A stretch of DNA of 64,000 nucleotides from Parascedosporium putredinis (lineage: Eukaryota; Ascomycota; Sordariomycetes; Microascales; Microascaceae): contig CASHTG010000002.1 of NCBI GenBank assembly GCA_949357655.1, forward strand, positions 868,001-932,000. Reading direction: 5' to 3'. Each line of letters opens with the position of its first letter. Within the stretch, counting starts at the first letter, position 1. The position numbers were made by a program, and so were the translations under genes. The notes under the pieces were generated by a model that worked only from the letters and a program-made list of their open reading frames with translations, had not been told where the DNA came from and ran no database searches. Shown here in pieces: positions 10,762-23,752 of this stretch.

Positions 10762-13442
10762 TTCGGCGGGGAGGGGAGGAGGGCAGAGGGAGTATACAAG
10801 GATGGCGATTTAGTGTTTCATGGACAAAGAGGAAAGGAAGCCATTGAGTTTTGCTGCCGTTCTAGGATTTCAAAGAAGAATGGAATTAGACCCAACAGGC
10901 GTATCTAGATCATTCCGGGTCAATGTGGTTGAGTGAAGGAGAGGATGCGGGGTGACGATGGCATCAAGGTTGGAGAGTCGGCGGTGGGATGACGAGCTGC
11001 GGCTTTCGTCAAACCGCCGCACGCACTAGATTGATACTTGGCCCCATTACACTGTGCCCACGGGGAGCATTTATGAGTGGATGCTGTCTTCAATGGTGCG
11101 ATAACGGAACAAGCTACCCCATCCAATTGATGGGGACCGCTCCGTGCACTACCAAAGCCTACCAATCCACAACGAGAACCCTGTTCAGTGGGGCAAGGGT
11201 GATGAGGTAAGCCAGCAGAGAGGCTCGATCGATGGCGCTGCTGTGATGGTGGTGCAAAGAACATTGAAATTGTACAAAATCAATGCACGCATTCCAAGCC
11301 GGTACATTGACTACATTGACCGGTCTACAAGAGATCGATAGACATCTACTTGTATAATAGTCGATCTATCAACTTCTCCTCTCCATTGCTGATCCCGTGC
11401 GGTACAGTCAAAGTCTCGGAGAGGTAGGAGACAACGTAGTAGTAAAGGTCAGCCACGCAGACCCCGAAAGATCATCGAGTTTGTGCAAGTCGAGTATTAA
11501 TGAACAGCGAGGTCGAGTATCCAAGACTAGCCCTCCCTTATCGATGCAATGACTCACTTTGAGGTGGGAAGGGCGGGAGCTAGGAAAGGAAATGGGGCTC
11601 AGGGCGAAGATTTCAACGCTTTTATTATATGGAGCTGAGGCAGTGTCCATCTTCGGCTACAGCCCGCTCTTGGGTTGGAAAATAAGAACCCATCCATGGA
11701 TGATATTACCCAACAAGCCAATCCTATCCGCTCACGCCATAGAATTCGTCCAACACTACTCACACAAGGCCAGCCAGCCATGTCGTTTCACCGCGCCAAC
11801 CAAGCAAGGGAAATCGACGAAAATCTTGATTCTGGCAAGGGAAAGCGGATACACTCCGGGCACGTCCCTCGAAGCTTAGCACCGGGAGAGAACGGCCGAA
11901 TCTGCCGATACCCTGTCTATCTTGTCGATTTTTTCCAATACCTCGCCTCGCGTAAGCTTCAATGTTCTGCTTGTATCCTCTACAGGTTTCCGTTCCACCA
12001 AGCTCCCCTCCCCTTCCCCTTCCTTTCGGACAGATGCAGACTAGCGAGTGGCCTGCAGCTATCTCGCCCCACCACCTCTTTGTTTCCAACGTCCCTTTTC
12101 ATCCAGTGTTGAGCTCGCAACCATGCACGAACGTAATCAGTACTGATAAAGCTTATCCAACTCGCCCCTTCCCTCAGCGCTTGTGGCTCGTGTCAACCCA
12201 AGCAAGCGAAGGAGGAAGGCTCAATTGGTTGAGCTTGACTTGCAACTTGGTACGATTCGGAGTCAGGTACTTTGTTTTTCCCATGACTCTACAAGTATAG
12301 CATTCCGTAAATATCTACCCGCTCACAACATTCAAGTTACTTCTGCGCCGAGAACTCGAACTTCAAAATTCTCTTTGCGGGTGGCGAAGAAAATCCCAAC
12401 GCAAACGCACGTTGAGACGAATGAGGCCGAGTGCAAGAGTATTTGTTTTCTCGCCTAGCGTGCGACAGAGCTCCCGCGCTGGATACGAGGGCTTGAAGCT
12501 ACCCATGTCAAACAGATAGCTTCGACTTCCCTTTAGGATTGCACAATGGACCAAATTGAAGCTAAAAACAAGCTTGCAAAATATAGACATCAATGTATCG
12601 ATTAGCTCGAGATCCAAGTAGTGTACCTTCTTTCGCCCTGCCCGTCCCCTGCCGCTTGGGAGCTTTTTTATTTTCCCTTCTTTTTTCTCTCTTCTCTCGC
12701 TCCTTTTCTCTCGCCCCTCTTTCCGGCCTCCGCGTCAATGTTCTGTTGATGTCGTCTTTCAGGGTCTCGATTTCTCTTGTGTCGTAATAGTGCTATCAGC
12801 TTGTCACGGCATTGTCCCCTGGCTGGCTATCTTCTCTTAGCTTGACACCCTCGCCTCCCATGCCCCTGTCCAAAACCCCTTTGGTAGCCCCGCGCATGTA
12901 GACGTCATTTATTATCTGCAAGTTGAAAAGAAAACCACCTGCTGCCCCGTTGCTTCTCAAGACCTCGATTTCTCACATACCCAACTCCTCTTTGTATCAG
13001 TTCTCCCGTGCGGTTTACCTTTGAGTCTTATTCGTCGCACGAGGCAACACGCCATTGTTTAAGTTCAATTGATTGATATCCGGAACGTTGTCTTGTGCAG
13101 TTTTCGCTCTGTTCTGCCTACCCCCGCTCCGCAGCTTGAGGTCTCACTATCAGGAAGTCGGTCGCAACTTGCTTCCTCCTCGAACTAGCCCTTCGTCCAC
13201 GGCGAGGATAATAATACGGCAGGTCCGTTCTATTTCGTCTTTTTTCTTTTCTTTTTCCTCTTCCTCTTCAATTCTTCTCTTCACCTTCTTCAAGATCGCC
13301 ATCTAACATCTAACATCTTGAAGCTCAGCAAGTAAAAAAGAACGTCTTGACTATATACACGCGCGATCGCATCAATCACCCTCTTCCCGAAGAACTCCCA
13401 AACTCCAGATCCCGTCCCCAAGGAAAGGGATAAAGGCGAAGA
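10762..13442. promoter_or_regulatory. Long divergent promoter region, mcx1 / glycogen branching enzyme
   Basis: 2.7 kb without a supported gene. The half next to the branching-enzyme gene has strong pyrimidine tracts (about 12650-12725 and 13235-13290), the usual CT-rich leader of well-expressed fungal genes. A long 5' UTR, possibly with introns, is likely but not provable here. Confidence 0.45.
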
Positions 13443-16079
13443 ATGGCGGCCATCGTCGAGAATTCCTCGACTACTTTGTCTAGCGGCACTACCGCCCCAG
13501 GTATCCCAGCAGATGGAACTGGTAGGTCAAAGTCTTGTGAAAATACGAATCCTGAAAACCCATGTCAGGTTCGTGGCGACGAGATTTACAGTCACCTAAC
13601 CATGCGATCTTAGGCGTTGTGAAGCTTGACCCGTGGCTATCGCCCTTTGAGCCCGTGTTGCAGCGCCGTTTTGCGAAAGCGCACGAGTGGATTACCCGCC
13701 TAAACGAGACAGAAGGTGGTCTCGACAAGTTCTCAAAGGTGCGAGAAAACTAGTCTGATCCCGTAGCTTCGATTTGAAGTAGCGACGACAATAATCACTA
13801 ACCATGGCCATGACGTAGGGTGCGGAAAAATTCGGTCTCAATGTCGACAAAGATAACAATGTCGTTTACCGGGAGTGGGCGCCGAATGCGACGGAGGCGT
13901 TTCTCATTGGAGAATTTAGTGAGTGGCCCAATGCCCCACGAACAAACAGATGATGGTTTTCCTAATACTAACAACCCTATCCAGACAACTGGGAGCGCGG
14001 ACCTCATCCCATGAAGAAGGACGAATACGGTGTGTTCGAGATCACGGTGCCCGCAAAGAACGGGCAGGTTGCTATTCCTCACAACTCCAAGCTCAAGGTA
14101 TGATCATCTAGGTCTCCTTCGGTATAGGGATGCGGATTTAACCCAAATTGATACTAGATCTCTCTTACTCTGCCTAATGGCGAGCGCGCTGATAGACTGC
14201 CCGCCTGGATCAAGTATGTCACCCAAGAACTGGCGGTTTCACCCGCCTACGATGCGCGCTTCTGGAACCCGCCTGCGTCCGAACGGTACCAGTTCCAGAA
14301 CTCTAGGCCGACGAAGCCGCAGAGCCTCCGCATCTACGAGGCCCATGTCGGAATTTCGTCTCCCGAGCTTCGTGTCACGACATACAAGGAGTTCACCAAG
14401 TCCATGCTTCCTAGAATAAAGGCTCTCGGCTACAATGCTATTCAGCTCATGGCCATCATGGAGCATGCGTACTATGCGAGCTTCGGTTATCAGGTCAACA
14501 ACTTCTTCGCCGCCAGCAGCCGTTATGGACCTCCTGAAGATCTCAAGGAGCTCGTCGATACCGCTCACAGCCTGGGGCTTGTCGTACTTCTCGACGTCGT
14601 GCACAGCCACGCCTCCAAGAATGTTCTCGACGGCTTGAACGAGTTTGATGGCTCCGATCACCAGTATTTCCACGAAGGAGGGAAGGGACGGCATGAACTG
14701 TGGGACAGCAGGCTCTTCAATTACGGCCATCATGAGGTTCTCCGCTTCCTCCTCAGCAACCTACGCTTCTGGATGGACGAGTATCAATTCGATGGCTTCC
14801 GATTTGATGGTGTGACGAGCATGCTCTACGCGCATCACGGAATCGGAACGTAAGTACTTACCCTATCTCAGATCCATTTTGCCTTGTAGCTATATTCGTA
14901 GTTTTTGCTAACGTGTTATAATTCAACAGTGGCTTTTCTGGGGGTTACCATGAATATTTCGGCGCCGAAGTTGACGAAGAAGGCGTTGTCTACTTGATGT
15001 TGGCCAACGAGATGCTTCATCAGCTCTACCCCGAGGTCATCACGGTTGCCGAAGACGTCTCCGGAATGCCCGCGCTTTGCCTTCCTCTCTCTCTGGGAGG
15101 AGTCGGGTTCGATTACAGGCTAGCTATGGCAGTTCCCGATATGTGGATCAAGATCCTGAAAGAACTCAAGGACGAGGACTGGGACATGGCCAACATCTGC
15201 TGGACGCTCACAAACCGGCGCCACGGAGAGAAGACTATTGCCTATTGCGAGAGCCATGATCAAGCGTAAGTGACACACCCGGCTTTTTTTTACCTCCTTC
15301 ACGCGAACAAGAGCCGTTCTAATTATATTCTACAGGCTTGTGGGTGACAAGACCATCATGATGCATCTTTGCGATGCGGAACTCTACACGAACATGTCAA
15401 ATCTCACACCTCTTACTCCCGTCATTGATCGGGGAATGGCACTCCACAAAATGATTCGCCTCCTTACCCATGGACTTGGAGGGGAGGGCTATCTGAACTT
15501 TGAAGGAAACGAGTTTGGCCATCCCGAGTGGCTTGATTTCCTCGCGAGGGTAACCAGAACTCGTTCTGGTACGCTAGGAGACAGCTTAACCTGACCGAGG
15601 ACCACCTTCTTCGTTACCAGTATCTCAACGAATTCGATCGGTTGATGAACTTGTGCGAGGAGAAGCTCGGATGGCTACACGCCCCCAGGCTTACATCTCG
15701 CTCAAGCACGAGGGCGACAAGGTCATTGTGTTTGAAAGGGGCAAGGCCCTCTTCATCTTCAACTTCAACTCAACTGAGAGTTTCGCGGACTATCGCATAG
15801 GCGTCGATGTACCAGGCACGTACAAGGTTGTCCTCAACACAGACAGCAAGGACGTAGGCGGACACGATCGCGTGGACAGCAACACCCGATACCACACGAC
15901 GGCGATGGAATGGAATGGTCGCAAGAACTGGACTCACGTCTACGTGCCCTGCCGAACCGCTTTGGTAAGATGCTCTTGATTCCTCCTCCCACATCACTAT
16001 TCCCCAACAGAGAGCCATGCAACTCTATTTGTCTCCCATCTAACACTAGACTACCTCTTAGATTTTGGCCCTCGAGTGA
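13443..16079 (+). CDS. gbe1: 1,4-alpha-glucan (glycogen) branching enzyme, GH13
   Basis: Cytosolic enzyme that adds alpha-1,6 branches to glycogen. Eight exons: 13443-13521, 13614-13738, 13819-13918, 13985-14097, 14158-14849, 14930-15265, 15336-15964 and 16062-16079, giving about 697 aa, the family length. The CBM48 region contains VYREWAPNATEAFLIGEFNNW. GH13 regions are DVVHSHA (I), GFRFDGVTSML with the nucleophile Asp (II), VAEDVSG with the acid Glu (III) and ESHDQALVGDK (IV). The last exon encodes only ILALE plus the stop, completing the usual end. Two single-C losses break exon 7: at 15540-15541 (LDFPREGNQNSFWYARR restored) and in the C5 run at 15682-15686 (LGWLHAPQAY restored). Confidence 0.95.
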
Positions 16080-16983
16080 AAAGGTGGAGTGTGTTCTCTC
16101 CTCGAGGAATGGAGTGATTCATGGATGAGTGGTGCGCTTTGCTAGTACACGCAAGGAGAGAGAGGTTCATGCCACGGCACTAGTCAGAAAATGGCCTTTG
16201 AAAAGCGGGCCGTAATACTGGGGGAAAAAGGCCGCTGGGTTTCTTCTTCAAGTCAAGAAGAACAATAGTAGGGGCAAGAAAAAGACAAAATGGTCAGATT
16301 GCAATCAAGGAGTGTGTAGAAAATAATGACAAAAGCCACTTGTTTCTGGGAATGTTGAATGGACAACACGTAGCGCACTTACGAAGTGGTGAGGATAGGG
16401 AGGTGTTGTATCACAGCTACTCGTTCCTTGTAGACATGGAAATGAGCCTGATCGTAATGCACCGTGCCGTCCCCGGAGCGAAGAAAAAACAGCTCGACTT
16501 CCGAACAAGGGCGACTTTTTACACACAGTGGTTGGTTGCTTGGTTGGCTTCGAGTTCAGCTCAATCTCCAGTGTTCCGTGAAACTCCGCACGTACCGCAC
16601 CGTACTTGTCGTACTTGTCGTACAGTAACAGCGTATGTGTTCTCCCTTTCTCTCTCCTGTCGTTCCCGTCCCTCTCTCACTTTTCCCTTGGCCCCCTTTA
16701 AACACACAGTAACATTTCCCATCGCATTAGCACTGTACCCAACATTGTTTGGAGTGCTCGGGCGACCGGCGAATCGTCGGCAAAAAGTTTGCGCCCAAAA
16801 AGGCAAGGTGGCTAGCAAATCTCGGCTATAGAATCACGTGACGCAATCCGGGAGAGAAGCTTCTAACTTGAAGGCCCGTGGAATCTGAAGCAAAGAATCT
16901 GCTCAATCCCTCAAGTCCTCTCGTCAACATCGAACCTTCACCTCTCCGCTCCTATCCACAATCGCTCTCTGTCATCTGGCAAG
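16080..16983. promoter_or_regulatory. Intergenic region, gbe1 3' end and atp2 promoter
   Basis: No gene seen. It contains a direct repeat of CGTACTTGT (16603-16623), a pyrimidine-rich tract around 16635-16695 and TCACGTGA at 16834-16841. Confidence 0.4.
16834..16841. promoter_or_regulatory. TCACGTGA palindrome upstream of atp2
   Basis: Octamer with a CACGTG core, 143-150 bp before the atp2 start. It is identical to the site upstream of cox5. A bHLH (Cbf1-like) binding site is inferred from the motif. Confidence 0.4.
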
Positions 16984-19239
16984 ATGTTCAAGAGGTAAGT
17001 AGACACGCGTAGCATCGTCGTTTGATGGTTCTGCGAGCGAATTGCATCCCAATTGACGCTGACCGATGCCCCCAAAAATTTCTCTCTCTTCGCAGCGGCC
17101 TTTCTTCCTTCGTCCGCGCAGCCCGGCCTGCCCTCACTCCTCGCAGCGCCCTTAGGCAATCGGCGCTCCGATATCCCGTCACAAACCGATGGGCCAGCAC
17201 TGCTAGCGTTGGCAACGGCCAGATTCATCAGGTTAGTTTTTGTTTTTCCCTCGTTGTTTTTCCTTCTGCTTCAATGCCGTCTTGGTTTGGTTGGGGGTGG
17301 ATGATTTTTTGGCTTGGTTTCGACTGCCGTTACCCCGACCTCGGGCCCTCGGGACAAATTGCTGACAACAACAAAAACCACAGGTCATCGGTGCCGTCGT
17401 CGATGGTTCGTACTAGAACGCCCAATTTGATTGAAATTCCATCAAATGCATAATTCTAACTCATTCCTGCAGTCAAGTTCAACACTGCCAAGCTCCCTGC
17501 CATTCTCAACGCCCTCGAGACCGACAACAATGGCAACAAGCTTGTCCTTGAGGTGTCGGTACGTACCGCTCGCTCCAGCCACCAATTGCCTCAATTGAAG
17601 ACATCAACTAACAAGCCGTACAGCAACATCTCGGTGAGAATGTAGTCCGCTGCATTGCCATGGACGGTAAGCAATTGATTATTTATTCCTCGTGTTTTTC
17701 TCCATCTTTTTCATCGGCTCCTCCGTTGTCATTGGCGTCATTGATGCCAGACACGAATGACAACGGGGGTCGGCTATGGAAGGATGGGAAATGAATCCGC
17801 GCGAATTCAACGGCTAACCCGTCCCAGGTACCGAGGGTCTCGTCCGAGGCGCCAAGGCTCTCGACACTGGTGCTCCCATCACCATTCCCGTCGGTCCTGC
17901 CACTCTTGGTCGTATCATGAACGTCACTGGTGACCCGATCGACGAGCGTGGCCCCATCAAGTCTGAGAAGACGCGTCCCATCCACGCCGAGGCTCCCGAG
18001 TTCATCGACCAGTCCACCACTGCCGAGATTCTCGTCACCGGTATCAAGGTCGTCGATCTCCTCGCCCCTACGCCCGTGGTGGAAAGATTGGTCTCTTCGG
18101 TGGTGCCGGTGTCGGCAAGACCGTGTTCATTCAGGAGCTCATCAACAACATCGCCAAGGCTCACGGTGGTTACTCCGTCTTCACCGGTGTCGGCGAGCGT
18201 ACTCGTGAGGGTAACGATCTGTACCACGAAATGCAGGAGACCTCGGTCATTCAGCTTGATGGCGAGTCCAAGGTCGCCCTCGTCTTCGGTCAGATGAACG
18301 AGCCCCCGGTGCCCGTGCCCGTGTCGCTCTTACTGGTCTCACCGTTGCCGAGTACTTCCGTGATGAGGAGGGCCAGGATGGTATGTCTCTCTCTCTCTCT
18401 CGTTCTCCCTTTGCTTTTTCTACACCCATTGCCTTGTCCACCTGCTTGCCATTTATCCCTCCCCATATGCGGGAATTATCCTCGGACAAGAAAAATGCAA
18501 AAAGATTTCGTAGACAACATGATGGCTAACCTGACAACCAATCGGCAGTGCTTCTCTTCATTGACAACATTTTCCGATTCACTCAGGCCGGTTCCGAGGT
18601 GTCTGCCCTTCTCGGTCGTATCCCCTCTGCCGTCGGTTACCAGCCCACTCTCGCCGTCGACATGGGTGCTATGCAGGAGCGTATTACCACGACAAAGAAG
18701 GGTTCGATTACCTCGGTGCAGGCCGTGTACGTGCCCGCTGACGATTTGACTGATCCCGCCCCCGCCACCACCTTCGCTCACTTGGACGCCACCACTGTGT
18801 TGTCTCGTGGTATCTCCGAGTTGGGTATCTACCCCGCTGTCGATCCCCTCGACTCCAAGTCCCGTATGCTTGACCCCGTATCGTCGGTGAGGAGCACTAC
18901 GAGATTGCCACCCGCGTCCAGCAGATTCTCCAGGAGTACAAGTCGCTCCAGGACATCATTGCCATTCTTGGTATGGACGAACTTTCCGAAGCCGACAAGC
19001 TTACCGTCGAGCGTGCCCGTAAGATCCAGCGTTTCCTCAGCCAGCCCTTCACCGTGGCCGAGGTCTTCACTGGTATCCAGGGTTGCCTCGTCGACCTCAA
19101 GGACACCATTGCGTCGTTCAAGGCCATTCTCAACGGTGAGGGTGACTCTCTCCCCGAGAACGCCTTCTACATGGTTGGCGACTTTGGCTCCGTCAAGCAG
19201 AAGGCCGAGAAGATTCTCGCGGAGTTGGAGAAGAACTAA
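16984..19239 (+). CDS. atp2: ATP synthase F1 subunit beta, mitochondrial
   Basis: Catalytic subunit of complex V. Seven exons: 16984-16994 (only 11 nt), 17096-17231, 17384-17405 (22 nt), 17473-17558, 17624-17666, 17828-18380 and 18549-19239, giving 514 aa. The presequence starts MFKSGLSSFVRAARPALTPR. The P-loop GGAGVGKT, GERTREGNDLY, FIDNIFRFTQAGSEVSALLG, SITSVQAVYVPADDLTDPAP, DELSEADKL and the C-terminal KILAELEKN are all recognisable. Three one-base losses, each in a C run, break the frame: 18065-18068 (LLAPYARGGKIG restored), 18303-18307 (QMNEPPGARARVALTG) and 18874-18877 (LDPRIVGEEHYE). The gene is essential for respiration and nearly invariant, so these are assembly errors. Confidence 0.97.
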
Positions 19240-21790
19240 AGAATGGGTGAGCATGGTAAATAGGGGAAGATGCATCTTGGGGACGGACGTCGGGTTTTAT
19301 TATTAAAAGGACCTGTGTATAGAAGTATTTAAAGACCGAGGTTCCCGGGTGTGTGGGTTCTTAGCTCAATCAAGCCTTTCATTTGTGAGAGCTGTGTACC
19401 AAAGATATCAATGAATATTCGCTCTATACTTTTGGTTCTTTTTCTCTTTTCTGTGACTGTGATGTCGATGTCCCGAGGACTCGGAAATGAATACTCAAAA
19501 GCGAAAGAGGAGGCACTTGTAAGCTAAGGTGATTGATTGTAAATCCAGATAGTGGTCGTTGATTTATCTTGACTCGTGATAACGTGCCCATGAGTGCATC
19601 AACTCTAAAGACTACTTGGTGGAAGGGCTTCCATTGTAAAGAAGCAAGCAACGTTTACACTCGAGAGGTGATGTGTGCGTGCGGGACTGTCTCTGGGACA
19701 ATGTGTGAAGAGACAGCGGAAGAGGGCCACTTGATAGCATATGGTGGCGATGATCCATTAGACATGTTGAGAAGATGTGAAGATGCTCGAGGAAAGGATA
19801 TGAATTCCAGTCATCTCACAGATAACCCGCCATATGCAGGAACCAACAGTCTCCCTAGATGACATTCTAGAGGAAGAGAGCACTTATTTACATGGCGAGA
19901 ACAGTGACATATGCAAGGCGAGGATGAGTAAACGGCTTTGACCAACGGTCGCCATCCATTCATGTCCAGGACTTTGGGGAGGGACATCGAGTAGATATGA
20001 TTACCATTTCTCATTACCTTCTCGTCGGATAGAACGGCAGGAATCCCGTCCCTATCTGAGTCAGGGTTTATTCAACTCAGCTCGCGCAATACATGCAAGT
20101 AGATGAGGATGGGGGAACTAATACGGGAGGTAGTAGATGTGTATTATGCGGCGGTTAAGAAAAAGAAAGTTCCTTTTCTACCTTGTCTACCTTGTCTACC
20201 CTGTTCTCTACCCTTTTCTTGCGTATACCTCGAGAGGAATTTTGCTCTTCTCTTTTCCTTTTCCAATCAACGGGATAGATGAGTATCGACTTACCCGGGG
20301 AGGCGGGGAAAAGAAAGAGTGCACCGAGTTTGCCGATACCAAACGCGAAAACAAGCCTTTTCGTTTCCTCCCTTCGCCATGTGCTGTGTGTCCTGATACC
20401 ACATACCACATACCACCCGCCCTGCCCAATTTCTCCGACCCGCGTGGTAAACTCTCCATGCTAGCCATTTACGTTCTGATCCCAAGACCGCCGGGGGCTC
20501 CTTGTTTGGCTTATAGCCTTTTTCAGATGTGGCAATCGGGGCGTCTTACTGGGTTCTTTCTTGTTGGCGGTGGTTTTAGCCGCGCCGGACTGTGAGCTTT
20601 GTTCTCCTCTTTTCTTGTAGATGTATATTGTGTTTTTAAAACTGCTCCCCGTTTATACAACTCGTAGTTTCAAATCCCCTTGGCCTCCCTTCCTCTGAGA
20701 AATAGTAGAAAAGTAACAGAGGGTTTTGTTCTCACTCTATAAAGGGTGGTGGGGAAACGAGTCAGCGAGGCGAACGGGGAAGGCCTTTGGGGTGCCGTAT
20801 GCCGGGAGGGTCAGCCATGTGTGTGTACCTCTTTTACGAAGCAAATGGCATGGTGCCAGCCCGAAAAGAAACAGGTACGCTGCAGCGTGCAAATCAAGAC
20901 GAGCAGACACAAGGGGAGAGGGGAGCGGGATGGACGCTGAGAGGTGGAATAACCTTATTAAGGCTCGGGAAAGAAAGAATTGGAAAAAAAGACCCAAAAG
21001 AAAAGAAGAAAAAAGGGCCTGCGTTCACCCTCGCCCAAGGGGAATGCCGATGAGGGTTTGGGGCAAGGAGGGCGGGGGACATGGATAGATTGGCAAAATA
21101 GATTGGAAAACCTCCGACGTGCGGGTCGGTCTCTTTTTTGAACGATTTGCTCTCTTCTTTGCGGGGAGAGAGAGAGACCAAAGGCAAATTGGTCCCTCCC
21201 TCCCCTCCATTTTCTTTTTGGGGCATATGTCGATTCGGCGACTGTGAATGGTCGTGGACGGGAGAATAATCATCGCGTGGGGAAAACAAGGCACGAAAAC
21301 AGGCGGAGCTTGAGCGGGCATTGGTGGATATCTTGACCTTGAGGGATCCTCTCATGACGATTTATATATGATTTATATAGATTGCCGCCTACCCGGCGGA
21401 CGGTTTCCCTTTGCGAGCGTTTACCTGCTCTTGGGCTGGGGGATCAACTTCTAGCTATAATATTGGATGGGTTCGATGGGGACTACCCTTTTGCCTCGCC
21501 AAGGAGTTGTATAAGTAGGCGAGCTCGTGTCGTTTTTCTTGGCATTTCGCCTTACCTGGTGTTTCGCTTTATATTCGACTGAGGCTCACGAACAGGAAAG
21601 AAGAAGAAGAAACAAAGCCTTTGCCTACATACCCTTTTGGCTACCCCGAGTCAGACCTATTGGTTCTTCCCTCCCCGGTCTCTCCGACCCTACTTATACT
21701 CCGTCTAAGCCTTCCCTGTCCCTTCATTTCCTTCCCCGGGCCCCCGTGATCCCATATCCCGGTCCATTCACTTTCCTTATAACCTCTGCC
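19240..21790. other. Intergenic region, atp2 / CE1 esterase
   Basis: 2.5 kb without a supported gene. It has a TCTACCTTG direct repeat near 20180-20200, purine-rich stretches around 20960-21020 and a CT-rich segment before the esterase start. Short ORFs on both strands show no domain. Confidence 0.4.
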
Positions 21791-22849
21791 ATGTTGTTCA
21801 CCTCCGTCCTCGCCGGCCTATTCGCCTCGGCCGCCTCGGCCGCCCAGCTCCAGCAGGTCCAGTACCCCAGCGCTCCTCAGTCGAGGGCCACCATGTAAGC
21901 AGCAATCTCAACCTCCCTCCCCCTTAGTAGAGTAGTGAACAAGGAGGAAGAAGAGCAACCAGACCCAGACCCATCAGACCTAACCTCACGTTCCTCTCTC
22001 TTTCTATAGGTGGGTCTACGTCCCCGACAACGTCGTCGAGAACCCCCTCGTCGTCGCCGTCCACTCCTGCCAGTCCTCCGCCCAAGCCTACTTCCAAAAC
22101 GCCAAGATCCCCTGGCACCAGGGCTCCGACGGCAAGGGCTACATCACCCTCTGGCCCAGCAGCTCCACCGAGTGCTGGGACGTGTCCAGCCGCCAGTCCC
22201 TCACCCGCGACGGCGGCGGCGACTCCACCGCCATCGGCAACATGGTCAAGCACGCCATCGAGACGTACAAGGTTGACCCCGAGCGCGTTTTCCTCACCGG
22301 CGGCAGTTCCGGAGGTGCGTTTCCCCTTCTCTCTCTCTCTCTCTGTTTCTTCACCCCAATAAACTAACACACGTTGGAACTCCCTCCCCCAGGCATGATG
22401 TCCAACGTCCTCGCCGCCACCTACCCCGACATCTTCAAAGCCGTCTCCCTCTACTCCGGCGTCCCCGCCGGCTGCTTCGTCTCCTCCTCCGGCGCCGCCG
22501 CCCAGTGGAACAACACCTGCTCCGGCGGCCAATCCCACGCCTCCGCCGAGCAGTGGGGCGACGTCGTCCGCGCCATGTACCCGGACTACGACGGACCCCG
22601 CCCCCGCATGCAAATCTGGCACGGCAGCGTCGACTCCACCCTCAGCTCCAACAACTACGCCGAGACCATCAAGCAGTGGACCAACGTCTTTGGCCTCCCC
22701 GAGGAGCCCGTCGAGGAGATTCAAAACTTCCCCAGCCCAACTACGTGACTCAAAACTTTGGCGAGGGCGTCCAGGGTATCTGGGCCGTTGGTGTCGGTCA
22801 CTCCGTTCCGAGCAACTTGACCGCCAGCGAGGAGTGGTTCGGATTGTGA
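21791..22849 (+). CDS. Secreted CE1 acetylxylan/feruloyl esterase (PHB-depolymerase-like fold)
   Basis: Extracellular carbohydrate esterase, probably removing acetyl or feruloyl groups from plant xylan. Exons are 21791-21894, 22010-22314 and 22393-22849, giving about 288 aa. The signal peptide is MLFTSVLAGLFASAASA, with a likely cut after Ala17. The nucleophile elbow GGSSGGMMS crosses the second splice; the Asp lies in IWHGSVDSTL and the His in VGHSVP. These match the Ser-Asp-His triad of CE1/AxeA enzymes. One C loss in the C4 run at 22730-22733 truncates the frame; restored, it reads through NFPQPNYVTQNFGEGVQGIW to the stop at 22849. Codons are almost all C-ending, suggesting high expression. 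Substrate choice (acetylxylan versus feruloyl) cannot be fixed from sequence. The Zn2Cys6 gene converges on it. Confidence 0.88.
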
Positions 22850-23752
22850 AGAGATGGAGAGAAATACATGCGAGAGAAAGTGGAATACCGGCTCAAGGGA
22901 CGGGTGGTGGGAGTCCGTCAGGAGCACGGGGTAAGCAGGGAGCGCGCATGAATAATTCGTCAGACGCCAAGGACCACGGCGTGATGAGCATAGGACGCGA
23001 GTGATCGGAATTCGACGGCAAGAGGCCGCTTGTCCTTCAAAGTCTTATATATTTTTCCACGTACATACATTACTTTCTTTATATAAGAATGAAGGGAGAC
23101 GTTGATACTACACGAGTACCCTACCTCGAGCCCTTGACAGACACAAAAAAAAAGAGGAGATATAGTGAGACTGGGAAGGGAAAAAAAGATCAAGAGAGAG
23201 AAACAAAATAAGCTGGGTATTTCCTGCGATATCCAACACGTATTCCACAACACGCCAGCCATCCACCCTTCCTACATAAAAATAAGCCCTGAGGCTTCTT
23301 CCCCAACGATCCCCGGTTCTCTATGCTTGGTTTCCCCAGCGTGGCGGCAAGACTGTAACTAGGCCGGGATGCTAGAGATCGCTGCTGGTACCGCACGTCG
23401 TGTGCATTGGCCCAAGGATCAACTGGCTGTCCCATTGACTCGAGTCGTCCGCCTTCCAACGAGTGACGAGAATAAGGTTGGAAAAATGAAAATAAAAGAC
23501 AAAAAGGTAAAAGGAAAAATAATAATCAAGATACTGGTAAGAGTTCTGTTCTTTCCTTCCCCCACATTACATCAAGTCGTCAAGCCATAAAACAAAGGAA
23601 AAACAAAAAAGAGAGAAAAGACTTTTCCCCTTCACACACGGAGATATAAAAATAGACCCTAGGGCAAGAAAACAAGGAAGGGATATATAAGATAACGAAA
23701 AGGATGGGGACGAACGGTAGGGCAAAAAAAGCCCCTTTATAAACTTTTCTCT
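22850..23752. other. Convergent 3' intergenic region
   Basis: A-rich and purine-rich, with no gene seen. It holds the facing 3' ends of the esterase and the regulator. Confidence 0.4.

Noticed and set aside
11675..12112. 145-codon plus-strand ORF in the gbe1 upstream region
   Set aside because: Composition like noncoding DNA, no domain, no splice sites that extend it.
21924..22724. 266-codon minus-strand frame
   Set aside because: Antisense of the CE1 esterase, produced by C-ending codons; composition is Gly/Val/Asp low complexity.
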